64,000 nt of DNA from Nocardia abscessus NBRC 100374 (GCF_000308455.1 NZ_BAFP01000071.1:62001-126000); one strand, 5' to 3'; positions 8,148 to 16,458 are shown, counted from the stretch's first letter. Notes: generated from the letters alone by a model not told the origin. A program made the numbers and translations.

Positions 8148-9301
8148 GGAAAGTGGCCATTGTGGGCGCGGGGATGACGCCCTTCGCCGAACACTTCGCA
8201 CTCGGCATCCAGGACCTGCTGCTCATGGCGTTCGCCGACTGCGCGGCCTCGGTCGACAAGGGTCTGCGCACGGCCGACCTGCAGGCCGCCTGGTTCGGCG
8301 CCATGGGCACCACCGGCGGTTTCCCGGCCGGGGTGCTGGCCGACGCGCTCGATCTACCGGACCTGCCCGTGACGCACATCGACAACTCCTGCGCCACCGG
8401 CAACGACGCGGTCCGCAACGCGCTGTTCGCCATCTCATCCGGCGCGGTCGACGTCGCGCTCGTGATCGGCGCGGACAAGCTGCGTGAGACGGCGCAGAAG
8501 GACCTGCTCCGCGCGTGGGAGACGCTGACCAGGGACAACGCCTGGGACTACCAGCTCGGCCTGTTCGCGCCCGCCGGTTTCGCGTTGCACGTCAACCGGT
8601 ATCTGTACGAGTCGTCGGCGACGCGCGAACACCTGGCGATGGTGGCGGTGAAGAACCACCGGCACGGCGCACGCAACCCCAAGGCGCGGTTGCGGTTCGA
8701 GATCACGCTCGAGCAGGCGCTGGCCGCGCCGATCGTGGCCGACCCGTTCGGCGTGTACGACTGCGTCCCGCAGAGCGACGGCGCGGCGGCCCTGGTACTC
8801 GCCGCCGAGGACGTGGTGGACCGCTACACCGACAGCCCGGTGTGGATCCGCGGCGTCGGTCTCGGCTTGGATTCGGTGATGCACCAGCACAAGCGGGACC
8901 TGACCACCTTCCCCGCGACGGTGCGCGCGGCGCGCGCGGCGTTCGCGATGGCGGGGCTGGGCCCGCGCGACGTCGATGTCGCCGAGGTGCACGATTTCTT
9001 CACCGGCATCGAGCTGATCAGTTACGAGGACCTCGGTTTCGCCGAGCGCTTCGAGGCGCACAAGCTGGTCGAGGCCGGAGCCACGGCGGTCGGGGGCGTG
9101 CTGCCGGTCAATCCCAGTGGCGGGCTGAAGACGAAGGGGCATCCACCGGGTGCGACCGGCGTCGCGCAGTGCGTGGAGCTGTTCGAGCAGCTGCGCGGCC
9201 ACGCGGTCAACCAGGTGGACGGCGCGCGAATCGGGTTGGCGCACAACCTCGGCGGGCCGACCGCGGTGTCGGCGGTGACGATTCTCGAAGGGCCGCACTG
9301 A
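8144..9301 (+). CDS. thiolase family protein (SCP-x/acetyl-CoA acetyltransferase-like)
   Basis: 385-residue thiolase. Nucleophile Cys83 is in NSCATG, and the C-terminal GHPPGATG carries the histidine of the active site. The HDxF segment reads EVHDFFTGIE, where many degradative thiolases have a cysteine or alanine. This is like the SCP2-thiolase/Ltp branch, which also includes retro-aldolases. It would cleave or remodel a 3-oxoacyl-CoA at the end of a beta-oxidation-like cycle. Its start overlaps the DUF35-bearing gene before it, the usual DUF35 plus thiolase pairing. It ends 17 bases before a strong terminator. Confidence 0.92.
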   Translation: MRKVAIVGAGMTPFAEHFALGIQDLLLMAFADCAASVDKGLRTADLQAAWFGAMGTTGGFPAGVLADALDLPDLPVTHIDNSCATGNDAVRNALFAISSGAVDVALVIGADKLRETAQKDLLRAWETLTRDNAWDYQLGLFAPAGFALHVNRYLYESSATREHLAMVAVKNHRHGARNPKARLRFEITLEQALAAPIVADPFGVYDCVPQSDGAAALVLAAEDVVDRYTDSPVWIRGVGLGLDSVMHQHKRDLTTFPATVRAARAAFAMAGLGPRDVDVAEVHDFFTGIELISYEDLGFAERFEAHKLVEAGATAVGGVLPVNPSGGLKTKGHPPGATGVAQCVELFEQLRGHAVNQVDGARIGLAHNLGGPTAVSAVTILEGPH

Positions 9302-9318
9302 GGCGCGCCGCGGCAGCG

Positions 9319-9366
9319 GACAGCCCCGGTGCGCAACGGTCTCGGCCGTTGCGCACCGGGGCTGTC
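9319..9366. terminator. bidirectional terminator hairpin
   Basis: Perfect 21-bp stem (9319-9339 pairing with 9346-9366) with a 6-base loop. It sits between the convergent thiolase and EthD-like genes. The high GC stem without a long T-run is usual for actinomycete terminators. Confidence 0.85.
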
Positions 9367-9371
9367 GTCGC

Positions 9372-9668
9372 TCAGATCGGTTCCCAGACGGTGATCCTGG
9401 TGCGGGCCGGGTCGGCGGCCGGGGTGACGGCCATGCGTCCGTCGGCGGCCCGCTCGCCGAGTTCCGCGAGCACGGTGCGGACGTCGCCGTCGATGTCGTA
9501 CACCGCGAGGTAGCGCGCCTCTCCTTCGCCACCCCGGAGCAACCGGTGGCGGGTGCACGACAGGACGCCGGGCACGGCGAGCATCTCGGGGATGTGCGTC
9601 CCGGCGTACCACTCGTTGTACTCGGCGTCCATTCCGTCACGCGGAGTGGAGAAGATCAGCAGCCGCAC
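9372..9668 (-). CDS. small dimeric alpha/beta-barrel (EthD-like) protein
   Basis: 98 residues. The pattern MRLLIFSTPRDGMDAEYNEWY then THIPEMLAVPGVLSCTRHRL fits ferredoxin-like dimeric alpha/beta-barrel proteins (EthD/DUF4286-like), which often ride along with P450 or degradative operons without a proven role. It follows the amidohydrolase by 9 bases on the same strand, so it is co-transcribed and may assist the same step or stabilise a product. There are no catalytic motifs I can name. Confidence 0.8.
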   Translation of the reverse strand: MRLLIFSTPRDGMDAEYNEWYAGTHIPEMLAVPGVLSCTRHRLLRGGEGEARYLAVYDIDGDVRTVLAELGERAADGRMAVTPAADPARTRITVWEPI

Positions 9669-9677
9669 TCCGCCGCC

Positions 9678-10934
9678 TCAGCTCGCGCGCTGGGCGTAGG
9701 CCGCCGCGTAATCCTTGCGCGACGTGGTCGAGGTGTCGACGTCGGTCGCGTTCGCCCGCAGCGCCCCCACGGTCGCCTGCTCCTTCGGGATGTGCGCGAA
9801 CGGGTCCCAATTGAAGTGGCGGGTGGCGTTCTCCCAGGTGATCTTGTGGATGTCGGTGTCGTCGGCCCCGGCGGCCTGCAGCTCCCCGAGCACGAACTCG
9901 GGGGCATCGGGCCAGATCGAGTCCGAGTGCGGGTAGTCGCACTCCCACGCGATGTTGTCGATGCCGATGTCGTGGCGGAACTTCAGCGCGGTCTTGTCGG
10001 TGACGTAGCAGGCGAGCACGTGCTCGCGGAATACCTCGCTGGGCAGCTTGCCGCCGAAGTCGCGGCGCAGCCAGCGCTGATTGGTGTAGTGCCGGTCGGA
10101 GCGGTCCAGGAAGAACGGGATCCAGCCGACACCGCCCTCCGACAGCGCGACCTTCAGTTTCGGGTAGCTGCGGAACGCGGGGCCCCACAACAGATCCTGG
10201 GCCGCGATCAGCGAGATGCTCGGCGCCAGCACCATCAGGTTGTCGATGGGCGCGTCCGGCGCCAGCCGCAGCACGCCGAAGCCTTGGCCGATATGCAGGT
10301 TCATCACCGTCTCGTTGTCCGACAGGGCCTGGAAGACCGGCGCCCAGTAGTCGAGATCGTGGTAGCTGGGCAGGCCGTCGATGTGCGGCAGCTCAGGCAT
10401 CGTCACCGAGTGGCAGCCCCTGGCGGCCAGCCGCTCGATCTCGGCGACCGCCAGCGCCGGGTCCCACATCGGCAGGATTCCGATCGGAATGAACCGGCCC
10501 GGGTAGGCGCCCGCCCAGTCCTCGATGTGCCAGTCGTTGTACGCCGAGATCATCGCGACGGTGATCTCGTCCTGGCCGCCGCGGCTGAGATGTCCCGCGC
10601 TGAAGCCGGTGAACGTGGGGAAGCACATGGAGGCGAGGACGCCGTTGGCGTCCATGTCGCGGACGCGGTCGTGCACGTCGTAGACCGCGGGCCGCATCTC
10701 GGCGTATCCGGCCGGGTCCCTGCCCCATTCCTCGGCGGGCCAGGTGACGACGGCGTTGAGACCGGCCACACCGGTGGGCCGGTCCCGGTACACCCACTGG
10801 TCGATGCCGTTGTCGTCCGCGACGACCTTCGGTGCGAGATCGGCCCACTTCTTCGGAACGTGGCCGTCGAACATGTCGAGCGGCTCGACCACATGGTCGT
10901 CGATGCTCACCAGGATCATGTCGTCGATGTTCAC
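9678..10934 (-). CDS. amidohydrolase 2 family metal-dependent hydrolase/decarboxylase
   Basis: 418 residues. It begins MILVSIDDHVVEP, the DxHxxE strand-1 metal motif of the amidohydrolase_2 (ACMSD-like) TIM barrel. Later metal and catalytic signatures are LHIGQGFG and WECDYPHSDS (the final Asp). Members decarboxylate or hydrolyse C-C bonds in ring-cleavage products. I chose the GTG at 10934, preceded by GAGGAG; upstream in-frame extension covers the operator region. A second paralogue lies at 16455-17651, each next to CoA enzymes. The substrate is unknown. Confidence 0.9.
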   Translation of the reverse strand: MNIDDMILVSIDDHVVEPLDMFDGHVPKKWADLAPKVVADDNGIDQWVYRDRPTGVAGLNAVVTWPAEEWGRDPAGYAEMRPAVYDVHDRVRDMDANGVLASMCFPTFTGFSAGHLSRGGQDEITVAMISAYNDWHIEDWAGAYPGRFIPIGILPMWDPALAVAEIERLAARGCHSVTMPELPHIDGLPSYHDLDYWAPVFQALSDNETVMNLHIGQGFGVLRLAPDAPIDNLMVLAPSISLIAAQDLLWGPAFRSYPKLKVALSEGGVGWIPFFLDRSDRHYTNQRWLRRDFGGKLPSEVFREHVLACYVTDKTALKFRHDIGIDNIAWECDYPHSDSIWPDAPEFVLGELQAAGADDTDIHKITWENATRHFNWDPFAHIPKEQATVGALRANATDVDTSTTSRKDYAAAYAQRAS

Positions 10935-11006
10935 GTGACTCCTCGCTGTTCGTGCGCTGCGCCGGGTCTGCGCCCTGGCGATCCGAGACGATAAATCTTC
11001 AATGAA

Positions 11007-11021
11007 GAGAATGCCGCTCTC
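11007..11021. promoter_or_regulatory. operator-like palindrome, site 3 (GAGAATgccGCTCTC)
   Basis: Inverted repeat with 3-base spacer, 73 bases upstream of the amidohydrolase GTG at 10934. It has the same architecture as the perfect copy at 17674-17688. Confidence 0.55.
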
Positions 11022-11143
11022 ATAGCTGCAATAGACGATACACCCACGGTTGGGGCCGGGTCGACACTCCATCGGTGCGGCAGCGTTCGGTCTCCGTCGC
11101 CCGCGAGCCTTGTTGTGACGGTAAAATGAAACTATCCTAAAAA

Positions 11144-11158
11144 GAGAATTACATTTCC
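11144..11158. promoter_or_regulatory. operator-like palindrome, site 4 (GAGAATtacATTTCC)
   Basis: Identical right half (ATTTCC) to the sites at 4162 and 19317. It lies 43 bases before the 32-residue peptide gene and so is placed to control the peptide/MftC-like/cyclase operon together with the catabolic genes. Confidence 0.6.
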
Positions 11159-11201
11159 GCACGCGATCGCCCATGGACCCGCAATCCCAGGAGGTCCCCG
11201 A

Positions 11202-11300
11202 ATGAACGACAACCACCGCACCGCAGCGGCACCACGGGAGCCGCTTGCGACGGCCGGGCGGGCAGCATCCGGGATGCGTCGGCCCCGGAGGCCGGCATGA
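11202..11300 (+). CDS. 32-residue peptide of unknown function preceding an MftC-like gene
   Basis: MNDNHRTAAAPREPLATAGR is the first 20 residues; the tail is basic (ASGMRRPRRPA). It has the best ribosome binding site in the region, AGGAGGT six bases before the ATG, and its TGA overlaps the ATG of the next gene (ATGA). Position and size match mftA, the mycofactocin precursor that lies ahead of maturase genes. It lacks the C-terminal core IDGMCGVY (only an SGM echo) and no mftB gene is present. It may be a decayed or diverged precursor, or merely a leader peptide that couples translation. Function unknown. Confidence 0.55.
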   Translation: MNDNHRTAAAPREPLATAGRAASGMRRPRRPA

Positions 11301-12172
11301 GCGCGCCGCACCCCCTGGTCGAGGACGCGCGGCGCGGACCCGTGCCCGGCATCCGCCTGGCCTGGGAGCTGACCGGTGGCCGTGATCTGCCCGGCGAGCG
11401 CGGCCGGACCGGCGGGTTCCCACGCGACCCGCGCGAACTCGGGACGTCGGAGTGCTTCGCGCTGCTGGACGAATTCGAGTCGATACGAGTATCGGCCGTC
11501 GAGATCGGCGGTGGCGAACCCACCGCGCGGGACGATTTCTGGCAGATCGCCGCCTACGCGAGCGCGCGGGGGATCGGTGTCGAATTCACCACGGACGGAA
11601 TCCGCATCACCCCGGACGCGGCGCGGCGGATCGCACGCGACGGCTCGATCCTGGTGCGGATCCGTTTGGACGGCGCCACAGCGGCGGCCGACGACGCGGT
11701 GCGCGGCGCGGGGTCCTACCGCGCGGCGGTGCGCGCCATGGAACTGCTGTCCTCCAGCGGTGTCTACGAATTCGAACTCTCGGTCGCCGTGACCCGGCAC
11801 AACGTGGCGCGCCTGGACGCCTTCGCGACCATCGCGGCGGTCTTCGGTGCGCGACTGCGACTGACCCGCCCGTGGCACGCGAGGTGGGATCCGGACTCGA
11901 ACCCGACCGCCGAGCAACAGCGCGGGCTCCGGGAATGGTTGCGTGAGCGCGGAGACCAGGTGCGTGCCGAGTCTTCGGTCTGCCCTGGCGGCGCCGCAAC
12001 GGTGGTGGGCCGCATCGACGCGATCGGCGAGGTGTTCGCGTGCACCGACCATGGCGAGCTTGCGGCCGGGAACGTCCGCGCCCCGGGCGGATTCGGCGCC
12101 ATCTGGCGCGACCGGCTGACCTCGGCGGCCGAGCGCGTCACGCCGGTGGCCATCGGGCGCCCACCGCCGTGA
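11297..12172 (+). CDS. degenerate MftC-like radical-SAM protein lacking cluster cysteines
   Basis: 291 residues, clearly homologous to mycofactocin maturase MftC: LAWELT at 21-26, RDPRELGTSE, EIGGGEPTARDDFW (SAM-binding GGEP), TDGIRITPDAA, LDGATA, TRHNVARLDAFATIA and FACTDHGELAAGNV. The CxxxCxxC that holds the [4Fe-4S] cluster is replaced, with spacing kept, by R29-x3-G33-x2-G36 (codons CGT, GGC, GGC, each one base from Cys). The SPASM tail with its last cysteine set is missing; MftC is about 100 residues longer. The frame is open and codon use is normal, suggesting a maintained pseudoenzyme, not fresh decay. It is coupled by ATGA to the peptide gene and by GTGA to the cyclase gene. Confidence 0.85.
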   Translation: MSAPHPLVEDARRGPVPGIRLAWELTGGRDLPGERGRTGGFPRDPRELGTSECFALLDEFESIRVSAVEIGGGEPTARDDFWQIAAYASARGIGVEFTTDGIRITPDAARRIARDGSILVRIRLDGATAAADDAVRGAGSYRAAVRAMELLSSSGVYEFELSVAVTRHNVARLDAFATIAAVFGARLRLTRPWHARWDPDSNPTAEQQRGLREWLRERGDQVRAESSVCPGGAATVVGRIDAIGEVFACTDHGELAAGNVRAPGGFGAIWRDRLTSAAERVTPVAIGRPPP

Positions 12173-13131
12173 CCGGCTCGCCGGAATCCCGGCCCGGGCG
12201 ATCGCCTTCGGCGCTGGGATTCGGAGAGACCCGCTGCTTCACCGCGGACGAGGCGGCGGACGCCGCGGGGGTGCCGCGGGCGCGGGCGCGGCGCTACTGG
12301 CGCGCGCTCGGCTACTCGACGGCGGAGGAGGGAGCCGTGGACTTCAGCGCCTCCGACGCGGACCTCGTGCGCCTGCTCACCGGCTATGTGGACGTGGGGA
12401 TGGTGAACGAGGCCGAGGCGCTGCATCTGAGCGGCGTGCTGGCCCGTTCCATCGGCCAGCTGGCCCGGTTGCAGGTGGAGATCGTGGCCGGGCAGATGCA
12501 GCGGGCGCCCGAGACGGTCGACACCGCCTCCGCGCTCGCGCGACGGCTACCGGAGGTGCAATGGCTTCTCGGTCAGCTGTGGCGCCGAAGGCTGGAAGAC
12601 GCGATGCATCTGCTGGACCTCGATTCCGACGCGCCGGCCGGCCGCGACGCCGGCGTCGGATTCGCCGACGTCATCGGGTTCACCGAGCTGAGCCGGGACC
12701 GTCGAGCCGCCGACCTGCTGCGAGTGGTGGCGCGCTTCGAACACCGCTGCATCGACGTCGTCGCCGAATGCGGCGGCAGCGTCGTGAAACTGCTCGGCGA
12801 CGAGATCCTGTTCACCGCGGACTCCGCGCTCGTCACCGCGGAGATCGCCACCCGGCTGGCACGCGCCTTCGCCGCCGACCCCGATATCCCCGGGCTGCGG
12901 GTCGGCGCGGCATGGGGGCCGCTGATCCACCAGCTGGGCGACGTCTTCGGCACCACTGTCAACCTGGCCAGCCGCCTCACCGCCCTGGCGCGGCCGGACA
13001 CCGCTCTGATCGCGCCGGCGTTGGCCGCGGAACTGGACGGGCATCCCGAATTCCGGCTCATCCCCTCGGAATCGGCGGACATCCGCGGGATCGGCACGTT
13101 GACCCCGGTACTGCTGAGCCGTGCGGACTAG
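12169..13131 (+). CDS. class III adenylyl/guanylyl cyclase with N-terminal regulatory domain
   Basis: 320 residues. Residues 15-150 resemble the adenylate cyclase regulatory domain of mycobacterial enzymes (FTADEAADAAGVPRARARRYWRALG). The catalytic domain from about 155 keeps both metal aspartates (D167 in FADVIGFT, D211 in KLLGDE), Lys207 and Asp258 for adenine, and Asn265/Arg269 for the transition state, so an active cAMP-forming enzyme is expected. No membrane segment is seen. The GTG start overlaps the stop of the degenerate MftC gene (GTGA). It ends overlapping by 4 bases the convergent amidohydrolase. A CRP-like site occurs at 20124-20139. Confidence 0.9.
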   Translation: MTGSPESRPGRSPSALGFGETRCFTADEAADAAGVPRARARRYWRALGYSTAEEGAVDFSASDADLVRLLTGYVDVGMVNEAEALHLSGVLARSIGQLARLQVEIVAGQMQRAPETVDTASALARRLPEVQWLLGQLWRRRLEDAMHLLDLDSDAPAGRDAGVGFADVIGFTELSRDRRAADLLRVVARFEHRCIDVVAECGGSVVKLLGDEILFTADSALVTAEIATRLARAFAADPDIPGLRVGAAWGPLIHQLGDVFGTTVNLASRLTALARPDTALIAPALAAELDGHPEFRLIPSESADIRGIGTLTPVLLSRAD

Positions 13132-14504
13132 CCGATCGCCACATGCACAGGGGTGCCGTCCACGATCGTGGCCGCGACGAGGTCCCGGTCCGGGACGGTG
13201 ACCTCCTGCGGCGGCACGCGGAGCAGGGTCAGGTCGGCGACCTCCCCGGCGGCGATGCCGCGTGGCACGTTCGGCCGGGCGAGGTGTCCGGCGAACAAGG
13301 CGAGTGCGGCAGCCAGCGACAACCGCTCCGAGCCCGGCTCGCGCTGGATGGCCGCGCGCACCACCCGCCACGGGTCCGGGTCGCCGAACGGAGCGTCGGT
13401 TCCCGCCGCGACACCGACTCCCGCGGCCTGCAGGGAGCCGAGCCGCCACAGGTCGCACCGGTCCTCGGCCGCCACCTCGCGGGCGTACTGCTCGGCCCGC
13501 TCCACCGGGAAATGCGGTTGGGTTATCACCGGAATCCTGTTGCGGCGCAACCATTCCATGCTGTCGGCAGGCACCATCGCGCCGTGCTCGATCCGGTCAC
13601 CGGCCAGCACTCCGGCCTCATCGATGGCGGCGATGGTCAGGATCAGCTGCACCCGGGTCACGCAGTGCACCGCGACGGGTCTGCCCGCCAGATGTGCTGC
13701 CCGGACGAGTGCGACGAATTCCGGCAGCGGGGGAAGCGTGGTGTCGTCGAGCAGGATTTTGGTAGGCCCCAGCGAGAATCGCGGCTGCCCGGGATCGGTC
13801 ACGCCGGGCGGCGCCATGCAGTGCACGCGCTGCCGGATCGTCCCGGCCGCCACCGCCTCGCCGAGGGCATCGACGTCGTCCTGGGACAATCCCGGCGTGG
13901 CGTCGGTGTAACCGGTGACGCCTGCCGCTGCGGCTGGAGCGCTGATCAGCGCCGGATCGGCCGTGGTGGCCCGCACGCGGGTGCCGAGCCAGGAGTCCAA
14001 CCGCCACAGCCGCCCGTTCGCCGCACCGTGCGGGTCGCGCTCCACGCCTGCAAGCGCGCAGGCATTCGCCCCTGTCTCCTGACAGCCGCGGGAGTTCAGC
14101 ACCCACAGCGCACCGGACCGGTGCTGGATCCGCACCGGACGATCCGGGACCAAGTGGTCGAGCACAGCGCGGTCGAGCGGACCCGCGACACTCTCGTGGT
14201 AGCCGACACCGCGAATCCACTGTCCCGCCGGCAGTTCGGCGTCCGCCCGGCGCAGCGCCGCGGCGAACTCGGTGGCGTCGCGCACTCCGGGCGGGCCGAC
14301 CGGCACCGACCCGGCCTGCGCGGCGAGCGCCCGCAGATGGATGTGGTGGTCGTGCAGTCCGGGCAGCAACCATCCGCCGCGGGCGTCCAGGTCGTCCTCA
14401 CCGGGCAGCGGACGCAACCCCGTGGCGCACTCGACGATGCGCCCGCCGCGCCATCGCACGTCGGTGTGCGGGCTACCGGGCAGCGAGGCGTTGCGAATCA
14501 GCAT
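13128..14504 (-). CDS. amidohydrolase family protein (PF07969-like)
   Basis: 458 residues. An N-terminal composite-barrel strand (MLIRNASLP, DLDARGGWLLPG) leads to LHDHHIHLRA, the HxH metal motif after strand 1. Later come VAVHCVTR, DRIEHGAM and AAGTDAPFGDPD (catalytic Asp). This is the YtcJ/exoenzyme-regulatory branch of amidohydrolases acting on C-N or ester bonds of unknown substrates. I placed the ATG at 14504; longer readings run into the hydratase gene. The gap after the preceding MaoC gene is 7 bases, so it is the last gene of the leftward operon that starts near 17.7 or 19.2 kb. Confidence 0.88.
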   Translation of the reverse strand: MLIRNASLPGSPHTDVRWRGGRIVECATGLRPLPGEDDLDARGGWLLPGLHDHHIHLRALAAQAGSVPVGPPGVRDATEFAAALRRADAELPAGQWIRGVGYHESVAGPLDRAVLDHLVPDRPVRIQHRSGALWVLNSRGCQETGANACALAGVERDPHGAANGRLWRLDSWLGTRVRATTADPALISAPAAAAGVTGYTDATPGLSQDDVDALGEAVAAGTIRQRVHCMAPPGVTDPGQPRFSLGPTKILLDDTTLPPLPEFVALVRAAHLAGRPVAVHCVTRVQLILTIAAIDEAGVLAGDRIEHGAMVPADSMEWLRRNRIPVITQPHFPVERAEQYAREVAAEDRCDLWRLGSLQAAGVGVAAGTDAPFGDPDPWRVVRAAIQREPGSERLSLAAALALFAGHLARPNVPRGIAAGEVADLTLLRVPPQEVTVPDRDLVAATIVDGTPVHVAIG

Positions 14505-14511
14505 GTGCCGC

Positions 14512-14964
14512 TCAGGCCAGGTACCTGACCACGTGCTCGGCGACGCAGGCCGGCTTGTCCGCGCCCTCGGCGATGATCTCCACGGTGCGTTCGGCCTGGA
14601 CCCCGCCGGGCACATCGGTGACGGCGGTGAGGGTGACGGTGCCGCGCACCCGGCTGCCGACCAGGACGGGACTGACGAAGCGCACCTTGTTCAGCCCGTA
14701 GTTGATCGCCATCCGGGCCGACCGCACGGTCATCAGCTGCTGGCTGATCGGGGCGAGCAGCGCGAGAGTGAGGAACCCGTGCGCGATGGTGGCCCCGTAC
14801 GGGCCGTCGGCGGCGCGGTCGGGGTCGACGTGGATCCACTGGTGGTCGCCGGTCGCCTCGGCGAACAGATCGATGCGCCGCTGCTCGATCTCGATCCACT
14901 CGCCGGGCCCGAGCACGGTGCCCACCGCGGCGCGCAAGGCGTCGAAATCATGGAACTCGGTCAT
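14512..14964 (-). CDS. MaoC family (R)-specific enoyl-CoA hydratase
   Basis: 150-residue single hotdog domain. The hydratase-2 motif is visible: FAEATGDHQWIHVDPDRA followed by GPYGATIAHGFLTLAL, with the catalytic Asp and His in the ATGDxxxIH part. It hydrates 2-enoyl-CoA to (R)-3-hydroxyacyl-CoA. It is flanked by an acyl-CoA ligase upstream (66 bases) and an amidohydrolase downstream (7 bases) on the same strand, which supports a role in beta-oxidation-like steps of the same pathway. Confidence 0.93.
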   Translation of the reverse strand: MTEFHDFDALRAAVGTVLGPGEWIEIEQRRIDLFAEATGDHQWIHVDPDRAADGPYGATIAHGFLTLALLAPISQQLMTVRSARMAINYGLNKVRFVSPVLVGSRVRGTVTLTAVTDVPGGVQAERTVEIIAEGADKPACVAEHVVRYLA

Positions 14965-15030
14965 GCGGCATCCCTTCGACGATCGACGTGAGCACGATAT
15001 CCGGCGCGTGAACCTTCGGCCTCGCCGCCG

Positions 15031-16458
15031 TTACCGCAGTTGGTTCTTCATCACCTTGCCGGTCGCGTTCAGCGGCAGTGCGCGCAGAAAGCACACCGAG
15101 CGCGGAACCTTGTAGCCCGCCATCCGCTCCCGGCTCCAGGCGATCAGCTCGTCTTCGGTGACCGGGTTCTTGGTCACCACGAAGGCCCGGCCGACCTGTC
15201 CGAGCCGTTCGTCCGGGACACCGATGACGGCGACCTGCGCGACCGCGGGATGTTCCAGCAGAAATCCTTCTATCTCGGCCGGATACGCGTTGAACCCACC
15301 CACGATGAACATGTCCTTCTTGCGGCCGATGATGCGCAGCCTGCCGTCGGGATCGAGACTGCCGAGATCGCCGGTGTGCAGCCAGCCGTCGGCGTCGATC
15401 GCCTCGGCCGTCGCCTGCGGGTCGTCCAGGTAGCCCTGCATCACGCTGTAGCCGCGAACGAGAACCTCACCGTCATCGGCGATGCGGATCTCGATACCGT
15501 CGCAAGCCTGTCCGACGGTCGTCGCGATCTGCTCGAAGGTGTCCCCGGGCCGCGACGCGGTGGCGGTGCCCGCCTCGGTCAACCCGTATCCGGTCATGAT
15601 CGACTGGAACGGAAGTTCCTCGCGCACCCGGCGGATGAGTTCGACCGGGATGTCGGCCGCTCCGGTGACCGCGGCGCGCAACGACGACAGATCGTGCTCG
15701 CCCGCGGCCTCCAGCAGCGAGTGGTAGAGGGTCGGCGGGCCGGGCAGCATCGTGATCCGCTCCCGCGCCACCAGTTCCAGCACCCGATCGACGTCGAACA
15801 CCGGCACCGGAAGGATCGTCGCGCCACGGATGAGCGACGCGACGAGACCCGCTTTGTATCCGAAGGTGTGGAAGAACGGGTTGACGATCAGATAGCGGTC
15901 GCCCTCCCGCAGATCCGCCAGATCGCACCACTCCGCGTAGAGCCGCAGCGTCTGCGCGTGATTCATCATCACGCCCTTGGGACGCCCGGTGGTGCCGGAG
16001 GTGTAGATGATGTCGGCGATGTCGGTGCCTGCCACGCTCCGCTCGAACGGCGCGCCGCTGTCCAGGAAATCCGACTTCAGATCGATCACCGGCACCTCGG
16101 CGGCGCCGGTGTAGTCGACGCCGAGGAAGCCCTGCTGGACGAGCACCGCTTTGGCGCCGCTGCGGCGGATGACGTCGCCGGCTTCCTCCGCCTTGAACCG
16201 GGTGTTCACCGGCACCAGCACGCCGCCCGCGGTGAGCAGGCCGAATGCCGCGACGATCCACTCGGCCGAATTCGGCGCCCAGATCGCCGCCCGGTCGCCC
16301 TTCTCGATTCCCGCCGCGGCGAACGCCCCCGCTGCCCGGCGTACCCGGTCGGCGAGTTCGGCGAAGCTCCACCGCAGGTCCCCGTCGACGACCGCTTCGG
16401 CATCACCGAAGCGGTCGGCCGTCGTCAGGACCATCTGCGGGATGGTCTGCCAAGTCAT
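15031..16458 (-). CDS. AMP-binding acyl-CoA ligase (FadD-like)
   Basis: 475-residue ANL-superfamily ligase. P-loop YTSGTTGRPKG lies at 152-162, then YGLTEAG (A5), GWLHTGDLG (A7), GRKKDMFIVGGFN (A8) and TGKVMK with the catalytic lysine at the C-terminus. It activates a carboxylic acid to its CoA thioester through an acyl-AMP. The ATG at 16458 overlaps the stop of the upstream amidohydrolase (ATGA), so the two are translationally coupled. It is shorter than the usual 500-540 residues, mainly at the N-terminus, which is common for ligases of cyclic or medium-chain acids. Confidence 0.95.
   Translation of the reverse strand: MTWQTIPQMVLTTADRFGDAEAVVDGDLRWSFAELADRVRRAAGAFAAAGIEKGDRAAIWAPNSAEWIVAAFGLLTAGGVLVPVNTRFKAEEAGDVIRRSGAKAVLVQQGFLGVDYTGAAEVPVIDLKSDFLDSGAPFERSVAGTDIADIIYTSGTTGRPKGVMMNHAQTLRLYAEWCDLADLREGDRYLIVNPFFHTFGYKAGLVASLIRGATILPVPVFDVDRVLELVARERITMLPGPPTLYHSLLEAAGEHDLSSLRAAVTGAADIPVELIRRVREELPFQSIMTGYGLTEAGTATASRPGDTFEQIATTVGQACDGIEIRIADDGEVLVRGYSVMQGYLDDPQATAEAIDADGWLHTGDLGSLDPDGRLRIIGRKKDMFIVGGFNAYPAEIEGFLLEHPAVAQVAVIGVPDERLGQVGRAFVVTKNPVTEDELIAWSRERMAGYKVPRSVCFLRALPLNATGKVMKNQLR

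Larger units (their letters stand above)
10935..11201. other. divergent regulatory gap between amidohydrolase and the degenerate-MftC operon
   Basis: 267 bases with two operator-like palindromes, one for each direction, listed separately. A minimal reading frame of 10 codons (11173-11205, MDPQSQEVPE) ends in ATGA overlapping the start of the 32-residue peptide. It contains that gene's AGGAGGT and is more likely a by-product of the ribosome-binding sequence than a gene. Confidence 0.6.

Noticed and set aside
11202..12172. Functional mycofactocin biosynthesis cluster
   Set aside because: No mftB, mftD, mftE or mftF gene, no precursor core IDGMCGVY, and the maturase homologue lacks its cluster cysteines.
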